From NCBI GenBank assembly GCA_002633025.1, contig NMRB01002492.1:23250-87249 (forward strand): 64,000 nucleotides of DNA, written 5' to 3'. Shown here piece after piece: positions 1-11,856 of the stretch. Within the stretch, counting starts at the first letter, position 1. Each line of letters opens with the position of its first letter. The DNA is from Notospermus geniculatus (Eukaryota; Nemertea; Pilidiophora; Heteronemertea; Lineidae). The notes beneath the pieces were generated by a model. That model worked only from the letters and a program-made list of their open reading frames with translations. It was not told the DNA's origin and did no database searches. The translations under genes were made by a program, and so were the position numbers.

Positions 1-2568
1 AGTCTCTGCCACTCAATTCATTCATATCATCACTCATCAGCGAATGTAGAGTAACAATCTTCCCATCTTTGTTTATGTGTGATGATAACACCAACGCAGG
101 CCGTTTTTTGTCCCCACGGCCTACATACGACACTCCAATGGGATATGGCATGCAGTTTGCATTCAGTGCAATCAAAATCTGGAATTCCCTATGGGCAGTT
201 TTAATGTGTCCTTGGCCAGGAAAAACTTTCCCAACATATTTATACTGTCCAAATTCAACTACATGAATTCCTGCCTGACAACCTTCTACAATTTTCTCAC
301 CCAACACCACCTGAAGTATGGGCACCACAATGTTATCAATATTGTGGTCCGGTTTTGTAAATGTCGTCCGGTAGACTGCTTCGTAGGCCTGCCTTGAGGC
401 ATACTGTGATACCTGCTGACTCATGGTTGTATGTAGGCAATGTTTATGTCCTGATTCCTGAATATGCATAACAAAAAGTGCATCAGCATACTTCTTGTAC
501 AATGAACTCTCTCTCTGGGAAGACCGATGCAATTTTTCCTGCAGAGCACTGTTCTCTTCCTTCAAGCTTTCCACTTCTGACTTGAGTTTATTGTTGTCTT
601 CTTCTGAACACTGATCTGACAACTGGAATACAAGAAGATAAATATAGTAATACATTATTACCAGGAGCTAATGTATGTCTTTTTTCTAGGTTTCATAATC
701 AGTCAGTGGTAGGCCTACCATGCTATTTGGTTGACATTCCACCCACCACACCGTGGAGAATCGTCAGCGCATGCACCGAGTTTTTCTGGTGGCAGCGCTG
801 TGCACCGAGTCAAAACATGGCGGCAGTGTGACATATCGATGTGTGTGTTGCCCACTAAAACGCGACAGATGGACAGTTTTGGTCGAGGTGAGCGAGTTTA
901 AGTAAATTCGAGGATGATCTAGTGATAATTTGCAATAGAACAAGCCGAAATATAGGTGCTGAAGGAGTGTTGTTTCTTTGTTTGAAGTGGAAATGTTCGT
1001 AGAGTTGGGACGGCGTTTTATCGACCGCAGTTTCCACGGAGTGACACTTGAACTTTTCCACTTCAAATGTAAAATTGACCACGTAATTCCAATGAATGAA
1101 GCTTCAGATTAATAGACGATAAACTGGAGGTCATCCTCGGCATAGTCTATGTGCGTATAAGTTTCATCTTCGGTACATTTGCTCCCCGCTTTGGAGTTGA
1201 CATCTTCAACATTCGTGACACAGCCGCCATGTTTTGCCTCGGTGCACAGTGCTGCCACCAGAGAAACTCGGTGAATGTGCTGACGATTCTCCACGGTGCA
1301 CCAGCTGTTACAAATTTAATGTGGTATGATTGTGATTCATAAAAACAATCCACAGCGAAAGTGTACAAAAATTTTTTTTCAGCTTTTATCCCAATCTACA
1401 TGTTGGAATCAACTTAAGTACAAGTAAACCGAATATGCCACTCTTGTGTAATCAGTCAACAGAATGAAGATAAAATGGCTGTAGTGGTGTGCAATTTATC
1501 GTCACCAGTTATGCTGGTTGACCTGCTTCATCTCATGATTACTGTGCTGCCTTCCTCTAGGTCAAGGTAAGGCGAGGCCAGACTTTTATTGAATTTGAAT
1601 GCAAACACAGTACATGTACTTACATTGTCCTCATCCATTTCATCGAAAGCAACATCACCAGGATTGTTTCTTGTGAATCGATTGATGCGATACCTTCGTT
1701 TCTTCAATGTTCTTTTGCTTGGTTGTGCCTGTGCCTGTGGATACTGAAAAGAAACAATACCCATAATCAACATTTTTCTTCTTCTGCCAGCCAGCCATTT
1801 CATTTTATTTGATGTTATACATCATGAATATTTGCAAAAAACAGGCTGACCTAATGCAATTCATTTATTATTACCATACTCTTGGTAGTAAGTACATGGG
1901 GCTTTATTCTAGGAGCTTCCTTAGCTCTAAGGTTTACCTTTAGTTATTAATTGTTTGCAGGGCAGAATACAATTAAAACTTAAAGTGGACCTTAGAGTTC
2001 AGGAGGCTTCTGTAACACGGGTCATGTGTTGTTTATACAGGATACTTTAGATCTGCATTTGGGATTCACCTCAAGTCTTTTCTGGAGTTTCTTACTGAAA
2101 ATGTCCGAGGTTTGTGAATTTTTGGAAGTTGACTTCCTAGGTCATGTTCAATAAAGACAAAATAATGCATAAAATTTGAAGTTACCGCAGAAGCTACAAA
2201 CTGGCGTTTCTTCTTGTTCTCTCTATATCGCTGTTTCTTGGCAGATCGTTTGCTCAGTGATGTTTTACATGCACTGTCACCACAATCTGTGAAATAGAAT
2301 ACAAAATACACCATTTTAATTACATGTAGGCCTATTTTGATGATGAATTTTCATTAAGCGAAATGAGACTTAGCACCTTACTACTCACCAAAACTCTATA
2401 CTCAATTTCACTTGTGATGCACTTGCAATGTTGCATGAATTGGTCACAATCAGTCAGGTATAAAAAAAATACTAAAGTAAACAGTGACTACTTCTTACCT
2501 GAGCTAGTACAAGAGGCAGCAACTGGTGTGCTGCATGAAAATTTTTTAGCATTCTCTTCCAATTCCAT
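1..2568 (-). CDS. Spliced gene, 5' part; coiled-coil then kinase-like segment (partial at left edge)
   Basis: Four exons can be joined without breaking frame: 2568-2499, 2286-2186, 1743-1624 and 622-1, the last running off the window. Exon 1 starts with ATG and ends AG/gtaag. The introns end in cag and the phases agree (1, 0, 0). The product begins with about 96 residues rich in Lys/Arg; exons 2 and 3 carry similar motifs (SKRSAKKQRYRENKKKRQ and SKRTLKKRRYRINRF), perhaps nuclear-localisation or DNA-binding. Exon 4 opens with an acidic coiled-coil-like stretch (EEDNNKLKSEVESLKEEN) and continues for about 200 residues. A later part, EFGQYKYVGKVFPGQ then HREFQILIALNA, resembles the start of a protein-kinase fold (beta3 Lys, then the helix-C Glu). 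I do not recognise the family. The exon chain is well supported; the kinase reading is an inference, because the catalytic loop would lie beyond the window. Confidence 0.7.
749..1298. mobile_element. Transib-like non-autonomous DNA element, copy 1 (550 bp)
   Basis: The ends are inverted: CACCGTGGAGAATCG at 749 and its complement ending at 1298, with similarity continuing inward for about 90 bp. A perfect 5-bp duplication, cacca, flanks it (744-748 and 1299-1303). A second copy of almost equal size lies at 50935-51482 in the opposite orientation with a different 5-bp duplication, which fixes the ends independently. A CAC-starting terminus plus a 5-bp target duplication is the known pattern of the Transib/RAG-like superfamily. 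No transposase is encoded; short open frames inside are fortuitous. It lies in the third intron of the left-edge gene. Confidence 0.75.
1897..2023. repeat. Short foldback element, family also at 59400-59517
   Basis: The arms (ggctttattctaggagcttc at the left, gaggcttctgtaac at the right) are imperfect inverted repeats around an AT-rich centre. The same design, better preserved, is at 59400-59517. It lies in an intron of the left-edge gene. Confidence 0.5.
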
Positions 2569-3944
2569 TCTTCTGTAGTGCTAGCACAACTGTAGAACCA
2601 AGTCTGTAGGGTAGCGTACGGTACTCAACATTAAATGGGCAGTTGCAATGCATTCACCTGAAATGAACAAACATTCTGATTTTCAGACATCGGATAATGT
2701 ACGTTTATGAGGTCTACGAAAAACCACACTTGTCTTCCAAGGAAGCATTTGTTGCAAAACGAGTCAACAAAAGCTACCGGTAGTAGCGTACATGTACATG
2801 TACATGTAGTACCGGTAGGCCTTGGAGGAATTATACTGACAGTATAATTCCTCCAAGGGTAGGCCTAGTGCTCTGGAGATGCATAAAAAAAGGGGGCCTT
2901 TTGGCCCTCTATCATCATTCATCATCTGAAAGAATATAGGCCTACCTAGGCCTAGGCTATATGCCTTCGGCTTTTATTCTTCCCAAATGTTTGCATGCTC
3001 CTCTTAGAAAAATGCTTTTAGGCAGGCCTACGGTAGGCCTAGAGGAAATTTCGGCCGACTTTTGGTGAGCCGTGGAAACTGCAGTGTACACACATCAAAA
3101 ATGTACACTATACAGTGCACTCAGCGCAATGCATTGTTAGAATTATGCACTTAGGCTATCTTTAGGCCTAGCCTAGGCCCCCTAAGTAAATAGGCCTGTG
3201 TTTATCAATCATCACAAAAAGGCCCACGCATTGGTGCGATTGTAGCAACAAGGACTCATACCTAGCCTACGTACCATTGAATGATATTACGATCCTTTCT
3301 TGCACAAAACATGCAAAACCTATTTCCAGGCTACTACTTTTCGCCATATCGCGCGTGTGATGGCGCGTGTTGCACAGTCTGGTTGTGGTCGTCGTTTCCT
3401 AATAGCCCTCGGCCTGCAGACAGGTGTAACAGGGTACGAAATCCTAGGAATCGATGTCGGGTCATGCGTCAAGCTAGATGTAGGCCTATGAGAATGCCCC
3501 CCGTATAACAATGCCCGCTTATTGTTCGTCGGACACTCAAATACAGAAAGACATGTTGATCAGTGCCCCCCCCCCCCATTGTCACATCGCGGCTTATTCA
3601 CGTCAATCTTTTGTTGGGAAGCACTGGCAAACGGGGAGAGTGAAAAACATTACACCTGTAGCTACACATATATTTGTGTAGGCCTACGATTTTCCGACAA
3701 CGACAATGCGGCAACGTCAAGTACCAGTACAGTTTGTCCAGAAAAGCAACGAATCACTGAGAGCGTGTCCTCCCAATAACAACAACGCTTTGAGCAAGAC
3801 AATTAGACAAAATACCCGGTAGCTACCTCCATACCATGGTTCCACTTTTTTGAGAAGCAGAATTTTTCTCGGAAAATCAGGTGTCATGTAGCCTATGTAG
3901 GCCTAGGCCAAGAGGACGATATCTACTTCATCTCATCTTGCCTA
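2569..3944. other. Upstream region without a recognisable gene; one strong hairpin
   Basis: A near-perfect hairpin sits at 2820-2858: a 17-bp stem made of cttggaggaattatac and its complement, with a 5-base loop. The region also has a run of catgtacatg repeats (2790-2810), many TAGGCCTA-type palindromes, and a C tract at 3568-3578. The hairpin is about 250 bp upstream of the start codon of the left-edge gene. Short open frames at 3281-3779 overlap on both strands and look fortuitous. Confidence 0.4.
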
Positions 3945-4786
3945 TTTTTCTAAGTCGCCACCTACTAGCTGTCACCACCACCTCCAGCACGGGACCTCCA
4001 GAGACACAACCAGAGGACAACTCCTCTTGTCTACTTGTCTTCAATGGCCATGTCGCCACATCCAGTCACAACCAGAGGACAATATATATTATTATCATCT
4101 CGTCTTGTCTAATTGTCTTCAATATTGGCCATGTCGTCACCTCCAGTCACAACCAGAGGACAATACAGTGTATCTACTATTATCATCTCGTCTTGTCTAA
4201 TTGTCTTCAATATTGGGCATGTCGTCACCTCCAGTCACAACCAGAGGACAATATATACTATTATCATCTCGTCTTGTCTAATTGTCTTCAGTATTGGCCA
4301 TGTCGTCACCTCCAGTCACAACCAGAGGACAATACAGTGTATCTACTATTATCATCTCGTCTTGTCTAATTGTCTTCAATATTGGGCATGTCGTCACCTC
4401 CAGTCACAACCAGAGGACAATATATACTATTATCATCTCGTCTTGTCTAATTGTCTTCAATATTGGCCATGTCGTCACCTCCAGTCACAACCAGAGGACA
4501 ATCTCGTCTTGTCTAATTGTCTTCGATATTGGGCATGTCGTCACCTCCAGTCACAACCAGAGGAAAATATCTACTATTATCATCTCGTCTTGTCTAATTG
4601 TCTTCAATATTGGGCATGTCGTCACCTCCAGTCACAACCAGAGGAAAATATCTACTATTATCATCTCCTCTTGTCTAATTGTCTTTAATATTGGGCATGT
4701 CGTCACCTCCAGTCACAACCAGAGGACAATACTATTATCATCTCGTCCTGTCTAATTGTCTTCAATATTGGGCATGTCGTCACCTC
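3945..4786. repeat. 81-bp minisatellite, left block (about 10 units)
   Basis: Tandem units contain cttgtctaattgtcttcaat, then a gtcgtcacctccagtcacaa segment and cagaggacaatat. The period is 81 bp, with variants such as an extra cagtg. The first units (3945-4080) are the most diverged. The array is cut at 4786 by an inserted element and resumes at 5580. Because 81 is divisible by 3, long open frames arise automatically. Confidence 0.95.
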
Positions 4787-5579
4787 TGTCACGCTCCCTC
4801 GCTGGAGTTGCTCCCTCGACAGAACCACTATTCCCTCCTGAGAATTCCCTCGATGGAATCGACTCATTTTATCAATGGCTCTCAGATGGCGCTCGTGTTT
4901 CTACCTCGCTCGTGTTTTAAATGCATCCAGCAGCAGCAACACGTGTAGCTGCTACCGGTACAGGTGTAATGAAATCTAATGTTCCCGATAACAGATGTCC
5001 GCTTCTTTTGTTCAGGGGACATCTCGTGACAGAAGTTCCTGTCTGTTAGTGTCCGCTTATTCCGTCAGAATCGTTTGTTGGGGGACATCTCATATCGGGG
5101 TACATGACATTCTACTACACCGGTATATCAGTAGCCCTACCGGTATTTATTTCAGTCATTGAGTCAAGATGCTTCGAATCAGGTTAATGACGCTGTGTCT
5201 TGTTTGTGTGTTTTTTTGTGCCTAGCGATGGCACTACAGGGAAAGATGATCAGGTTAATATCCTTAGTTATCAGGTTATTGTAGGCGCCTTACCCCCAAA
5301 TAAACATCTCCTTTCTGGATGGAGATGCCCCTGTTTTTTTCATTGATAACTTTCATGCATCTAGTGGCTATTGCATGTAGGCTCAACAAGTAGCCTAGTA
5401 GGCCTATATGACAGCTCACTAAGCAGAAAAGTCCTCACGGGATGGAAAAAACACGAGCTAGGTTGAAACACGAGCGCCATCTGAGAGCCATTGATAAAAT
5501 GAGTCGATTCCATCGAGGGAATTCTCAGGAGGGAATAGTGGTTCTGTCGAGGGAGCAATCCCAGTGAGGGAGCGCGACA
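4787..5579. mobile_element. 793-bp inverted-repeat element inserted in the minisatellite
   Basis: Inverted ends of about 135 bp (tgtcacgctccctcgctgg at the left; complement of tgtcgcgctccctcactgg at the right) enclose about 520 bp without coding potential. The flanks acctc (4782-4786) and acctc (5580-5584) form a 5-bp duplication, and the minisatellite unit continues across the junction, so the target is known. This is a non-autonomous DNA transposon. The superfamily is not clear; the 5-bp duplication limits the choices. Confidence 0.85.
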
Positions 5580-6785
5580 ACCTCCAGTCAAAATCAGACG
5601 ACAATATGTACTATTATCATCTCGTCTTGTCTAATTGTCTTCAATATTGGGCATGTCGTCACCTCCAGTCACAACCAGAGGACAATATATACTATTATCA
5701 TCTCCTCTTGTCTAATTGTCTTCAATATTGGCCATGTCGTCACCTCCAGTCACAACCAGAGGACAATATATACTATTATCATCTCCTCTTGTCTAATTGT
5801 CTTCAATATTGGGCATGTCATCACCTCCAGTCACAACCAGAGGGCAATATCTACTATTATCATCTCGTCTTGTCTAATTGTCTTCAATATTGGCCATGTC
5901 GTCACCTCCAGTCACAACCAGAGGACAATATATACTATTATCATCTCCTCTTGTCTAATTGTCTTCAATATTGGGCATGTCGTCACCTCCAGTTTCAACC
6001 AGAGGACAATATACTATTATCATCTCGTCCTGTCTAATTGTCTTCAATATTGGCCATGTCGTCACCTCCAGTCACAACCAGAGGACAATATCTACTATCA
6101 TCTCGTCCTGTCTAATTGTCTTCAATATTGGGCATGTCGTCACCTCCAGTCACAACCAGAGGACAATATCTACTATTATCATCTCGTCTTGTCTAATTGT
6201 CTTCAATATTGGGCATGTCGTCACCTCCAGTCACAACCAGAGGACAATATATACTATTATCATCTCCTCTTGTCTAATTGTCTTCAATATTGGCCATGTC
6301 GTCACCTCCAGTCACAACCAGAGGACAATATCTACTATTATCATCTCGTCTTGTCTAATTGTCTTCAATATTGGGCATGTCGTCACCTCCAGTCAGAACC
6401 AGAGGACAATATATACTATTATCATCTCGTCTTGTCTAATTGTCTTCAATATTGGGCATGTCGTCACCTCCAGTCACAACCAGAGGACAATATCTACTAT
6501 TATCATCTCTTCTTGTCTAATTGTCTTCAATATTGGGCATGTCGTCACCTCCAGTCACAACCAGAGGACAATATATATACTATATTATCATCTCGTCTTG
6601 TCTAATTGTCTTCAATATTGGCCATGTCGCCACCTCCAGTCACAACCAGAGGATAATATCTACTATTATCATCTCGTCTTGTCTAATTGTCTTCAATATT
6701 GGGCATGTCATCACCTCCAGTCACAACCAGAGGACAATATCTACTATTATCATCTCGTCTTGTCTAATTGTCTTCATATTGGCCA
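5580..6785. repeat. 81-bp minisatellite, right block (about 14 units)
   Basis: Continuation of the array at 3945-4786. Units alternate at a few positions (ctcgtc or ctcctc; attggcc or attgggc), which suggests higher-order expansion of two or three variants. It ends abruptly inside a unit at about 6780, where the next array begins. Confidence 0.95.
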
Positions 6786-8228
6786 AGCTATCGTATGACA
6801 TCTACATGAACATGATGTACAATGTAGACGTGCCAAAGCCACCAGGAAATGAACAAACACAAACCACGTCATGATGGAATCAAAACAGTACAAGCTGAGG
6901 AAGCCATACAGGTCTTAGAATTCATTCATTCACGGCAAGCTATCACAGGACACCTACATGAACATAATGTACAATGTAGACGTACCAAAGCCACCAGGAA
7001 ATGAACAAACACAAACCACATCATGATGGAATCAAAACAGTACAAGCTGAGGAAGCCATACAGGTCTTAGAATTCATTCATTCACGGCAAGCTATCACAG
7101 GACACCTACATGAACATAATGTACAATGTAGACGTACCAAAGCCACCAGGAAATGAACAAACACAAACCACGTCATGATGGAATCAAAACAGTACAAGAT
7201 GAAGCCATAAACAAGACTGAGAATTCATTCATTCACGGCAAGCTATCGTAGGACATCTACATGAACATAATGTACAATGTAGACGTACCAAAGCCACCAG
7301 GAAATGAACAAACACAAACCACGCCAAGATGGAATCAAAACAGTACAAGCTGAGGAAGCCATACAGGTCTTAGAATTCATTCATTCACGGCAAGCTATCA
7401 CAGGACATCTACATGAACATAATGTACAATGTAGACGTACCAAAGCCACCAGGAAATGAACAAACACAAACCACGTCATGATGGAATCAAAACATTACAA
7501 GATGAAGCCATAAACAAGACTGAGAATTCATTCATTCACGGCAAGCTATCGTAGGACATCTACATGAACATAATGTACAATGTAGACGTACCAAAGCCAC
7601 CAGGAAATGAACAAACACAAACCACGTCAAGATGGAATCAAAACATTACAAGATGAAGCCATAAACAAGACTGAGAATTCATTCATTCACGGCAAGCTAT
7701 CGTAGGACATCTACATTAACATAATGTACAATGTAGACGTACCAAAGCCACCAGGAAATGAACAAACACAAACCACGTCATGATGGAATCAAAACAGTAC
7801 AAGCTGAGGAAGCCATAAACAAGACTGAGAATTCATTCATTCACGGCAAGCTATCGTAGGACACCTACATGAACATAATGTACAATGTAGACGTACCAAA
7901 GCCACCAGGAAATGAACAAACACAAACCACGTCATGATGGAATCAAAACATTACAAGATGAGGAAGCCATACAGGTCTTAGAATTCATTCATTCACGGCA
8001 AGCTATCACAGGACATCTACATGAACATGATGTACAATGTAGACGTACCAAAGCCACCAGGAAATGAACAAACACAAACCACGTCATGATGGAATCAAAA
8101 CATTACAAGATGAGGAAGCCATAAACAAGACTGAGAATTCATTCATTCACGGCAAGCTATCGTAGGACATCTACATGAGCATGACGTACAATGTAGACGT
8201 ACCAAAGCCACCAGGAAATGAACAAACA
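6785..8228. repeat. 152-bp tandem array (about 10 units)
   Basis: The anchor ggaaatgaacaaac recurs at 6845, 6997, 7149, 7300 and 7452 and onward to about 8211, giving a period of 151-152 bp. Two unit types differ in the stretch before the shared gaattcattcattcacgg: one has ggaagccatacaggtctta, the other gccataaacaagactga. Each unit holds an imperfect palindrome around tgtacaatgtagacgt. No gene is present. Confidence 0.93.
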
Positions 8229-9021
8229 TGTAAGGAACCCAAAAGGAATGATGAAAGCAAAATGCCTGTAACGGCACAAAAGTCAGTACCGGTAACAGGA
8301 CTACCAGTACTCTACAAATTAATCACACTGACTTGCAACAAAAAATGCAATTGTTTAATGGTAGGCATAATATAAAGTTAGTGAACTGAGATAAAATTGC
8401 GACAAAATTATCAAAAAGTTTATTCTTCTAGAAAAGACTAATACTAGTAACGGGCAACACACCAGTAAACTTCACTTTAAAGCTGCACAGTATAGACAGA
8501 TTGGTCATAATCGGTGACCCTCTAGAGCATAGTCTCGGTCACCCAGCCGCTGTTTCGAATCTGGAGATCCGTGTAGCAGCACTGCGGAACGAAACGGCTG
8601 GCTGCGCGAGACTACACGCAGAATTGGGGATTCCCAAGGGGATTTCCCCAATGCTATATGTGGTTCTGTGGTAATTATACATTACGCAGGCCTATAATTT
8701 CGGCCGAACTGGGAGTGAGTAGCACTTGATACGAGTCCAGTGGACTGACAACTGTGTGAGGAAAACGTCAGTATTGTGCTGACAAATTTGCTGTTGACAC
8801 TACAATCATTTGCAAAACTGACATTACTCCTCCTGCAAATCATTCATTACCGCATGTTTTGAAAATAATTTGGCCTAAATTCATGATTTCAAACATGAGA
8901 CTCTTCAGAGATGCTTCAACAATTCATGCATGCAATCACATACACTTCATGGTGTAATAATCACATTGACATAGGCAATACAGGTATTGACAATGCACAT
9001 ACATGATTACTTGATAATATT
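8229..9021. other. Non-coding spacer 3' of the KDZ gene, with a short TAGTCTCG palindrome
   Basis: At 8530-8614 an 85-bp element begins TAGTCTCGGTCACCCAGCC and ends with CGCGAGACTA, an inverted pair. The same terminus occurs on the 512-bp element at 34770-35281. Nothing else is recognised. The KDZ transcript must end in this interval or below it. Confidence 0.4.
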
Positions 9022-9949
9022 CTAATCCGCTATATTAGATTCGTCACCATCTGAATCCTCAACATCAGAATCCTCATGTTCAGCATCCTCAAATTCAAGT
9101 ATGTCCTCAATCATGCTCTCCACTTCCTCATTTGATAAGCCCATGGAAGAAACATCTACAGATGGACAAGCAAGTTCTTCTAACATAAGCCCTGCTGCAT
9201 CAATTTGCAATGGAATATATTTCATAAATTTTTTTGAACACGATACCATCTGCCTTTCTAGTTCCACGATTTTGCATGTAATCAGAGCTCTGACTCCCAA
9301 GGACAATTTGGATCTGTCTCCCCCTTTTGGAAGATGATTTGAAAGCAACTGACACTTTCTCATGTATGAGCTGATAACTTGCTGCATCTCATTCTTCAGA
9401 AGTGTCTGTTCCTCTATGGCCCGGTCTTTCAGCATCAGTACATCAGCAATACGCGTGAAAGGCATTTTGTCCAGCCTGATGTTGTTCACAGCTGTTTCAA
9501 ATGCAAGCTGTGGACTAGCTCCCTTTGCGTTGATCTCCTTTACTAATTTCTTAATGTGATTATTTGTTTTCTTTATCCTATGTTCCAGTCTTATTGCAAT
9601 TGCCTGTCCATCTGAAATATTCAACAAGAAAACATGTTTTTTGGTAACCGAATCAGCTTGGACAAAGAAAATCTACTCACTACAATTGCTGCACTTTACA
9701 AGTTTTATATACGGTCTTAATAGTACCACTGTCTACTAGTATCTGCATATAAATAACACCGGATATTTCACAGATTAGGAAAAAAGAATATGTAAGAACT
9801 GTAAAAGCAAATCAATGCCGTTTATTACCAGCATATTTCTTCATCATTTCCAGAAGAACTTTTTTTTCAGTACAGTGCTTGTCTAGCTGATGCATGAGCC
9901 TCTCCTGTTCAGTCTGGCCTGAAAAGTGCATTCAAAATTACCGGTATAA

Positions 9950-10050
9950 GTCTTTTTTGTATTTTGTAAGTGCCTGAGGAAGACACCGATTGGGGTCGGA
10001 AATTTGCAAAATTTTGGAGGACGACCTTGGATATTATTATATTAAAATTA
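9950..10050 (+). repeat. Penelope-type 3'-end remnant
   Basis: The sequence cctgaggaagacaccgattg followed by gggtcggaaatttgcaaaat matches the 3' region of the Penelope-like element at 58180-58250 (cctgaagaagaccccggttg, gggtcgaaaatttgcaaaat). It lies in the last large intron of the KDZ gene. Downstream, at about 10110-10388 on the plus strand, a short open frame ends in LLA-stop; it may be more of a retroelement, but I cannot assign it. Confidence 0.5.
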
Positions 10051-10808
10051 TAGAATGTATTTGTTTCGGTTTGAGAACATGGTATTTTTCACAAATATAA
10101 AGCTGATGCAATCATGATAAGTTCCAATTCCTCACAAAAATTACATACCGGTTTGGTTATTACAGCTTCTCAGCAATTCGCTGTCTGTTTTTATTCGCAT
10201 TCTAACATCATCAACTGAGACTGAAACAATTGAAAAGGACTGCATAGAGGACTTGGAAAAAAATCAGGCCTACAAATGTGAATCTTTACATGACATGATA
10301 GTTGAAATCACCGAAGAGATGCAACGAAAATGCCATACTAAGGAGCATCCACCAGGGAATAGAGACCAATCACCGGCCTTGCTTGCTTAAACAGTATAAT
10401 TCATAAGGGAGAACATGCAGGATATGGTGTCCCAATCAATGTATGACAAGACCCGGACCGGTGGCAACAAAGGGAAGTAAGGGTATGGTGTATTTCACTC
10501 TCAGGGATACAGGACACTACAAAGGATGTTTTTACTCAGTGGGTGGCTATATCAAAGTAGGCTCACCATCATCCGGCTCACTGCCCATAATTTAGGAAAA
10601 GTTCACTGCCAATGGAAAGCCCCCGAAGGAGGAAACTTTTGATTCCGACAGGCAGTTGTTGCCAGCAAGGTGAACAATGTAAATGAAACAGGAATACTGC
10701 ACGTGTGAATTCAGCCAGGGAAAAACAACGGAGGGTGAATGGGAAACAATGCCTATCACTGGGTAAAACTGATGGGTGACTTTCTTCATACTTGGCTTTA
10801 TCCTTTAA

Positions 10809-11856
10809 GGCCTCCATACACTGCATGTCAAAAGTCGAAATTAGTCACTGCTATGGTCAGTTCGATAACACTTGATCTGGCGACATGTTGAAATACTCCC
10901 CAAAAGTGTCAGGAGATTTTAACATTTATGGAAGGTTTCCGCAAAAAGTATTTTGGAAGGGAGTGACTATTCGGCGAGCCCGGCTCTCTGTGCAGTCATT
11001 TTGTTTCAGCTTGGATAGTGCGCCGGGCTAATTAGCTATGCACTGCGGCGACCAATGAAAATCGAGATTACAAAACAGCAAAATGGCGGATTCGAATGAT
11101 CGCCGTTCCACTTCGATCAAATATCGGTGAAAAAAGAGCTGGGGCATCCGGCTAATGCCAGTTTTTGGCCTAGTTTTGTTGATTTTAAAAGAAACATGAC
11201 CAGTTGGAGTTGTTGTTTGACAAGCAAAAAGCTTTTCAAACACAGAAATTGGTCTTAGATGGCAAGCAAACAATGAATAGTCATAACACCGCTCAACATC
11301 GGCCAATGAAACCGCTACGCTAGCAGCTGTCTCGGTAGCTCAGAGGCTAGAGCGTTCGGCTAGTAACCGTTGGGTCCCCGGTTCGACTCCCGCCTGGGGC
11401 AATTTTTTTTCACCACATTTCCTGTCTCCTGTTTTTTTCTTTTGGCATTTTCTTTTCTCTGAAAATATTCTAAATCCACCGAACAAAAATGTAATCTGCT
11501 AAAATGTGGACTTTCGTAATTTAGAAATTATTCGTACATGTAACATCATTTTTACTGCCGCGCGACTAATTCACTTTTTTAACCATGGTGCTAGCCGAGA
11601 GGGCCACTCGCCAACACCTCCTCATGAATAATTAATGAGGCCCATCAGCTCGCTGAGCAAGGCTGAATTTGTTCACTGCACATCCATCCGGCTCGCTGTG
11701 CAACTGCGCAACACAAATCTGCTCAGAGAGCGGCTCGCCATCCAAGAACATGACGGATCGTTGCACAGATAGCGGCTCGCCAAATAACACCAGCCATTTT
11801 GGAACGGACAATTGTAGCGACTACTTTCGACTTTTGTCATTCAGTGTATGGAGGCC
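10809..11856. mobile_element. 1.05-kb inverted-repeat element in a KDZ intron (TTAA-type flank)
   Basis: The left end GGCCTCCATACACTG (10809) and right end CAGTGTATGGAGGCC (to 11856) are inverted, with about 35 bp of similarity including the aaaagtcgaaa segment. The flanks are TTAA (10805-10808) and TTTA, so a TTAA target with one changed base is likely. The interior has no transposase but carries the tRNA-like sequence at 11329-11400. Confidence 0.65.
11329..11400 (+). tRNA. tRNA-Thr(AGU)-like sequence, degenerate
   Basis: It is 72 bases long. The acceptor halves GTCTCGG and CTGGGGC pair fully if G-U pairs are allowed. The D stem GCTC/GAGC is intact, the anticodon loop is CTAGTAA (anticodon AGT) as in threonine tRNAs, and the T loop has TTCGA. 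A run of T follows, as for RNA polymerase III termination. The anticodon stem (TTCGG/CCGTT) and the T stem contain mismatches. It is best read as a tRNA pseudogene or tRNA-derived SINE head inside the surrounding element. Confidence 0.5.

Noticed and set aside
764-1082. Conserved reading frames shared by the two Transib-like copies
   Set aside because: Conservation is explained by the elements being copies of each other; the frames are short and lack transposase motifs.
3881-6874. Long open frames of up to about 280 codons in the minisatellite
   Set aside because: They arise because the 81-bp unit is a multiple of three and stop-free; they exist in more than one frame at once and shift at each unit-length variant.
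3945-8228. CRISPR-like array
   Set aside because: Contiguous tandem units without unique spacers, in a eukaryotic context.
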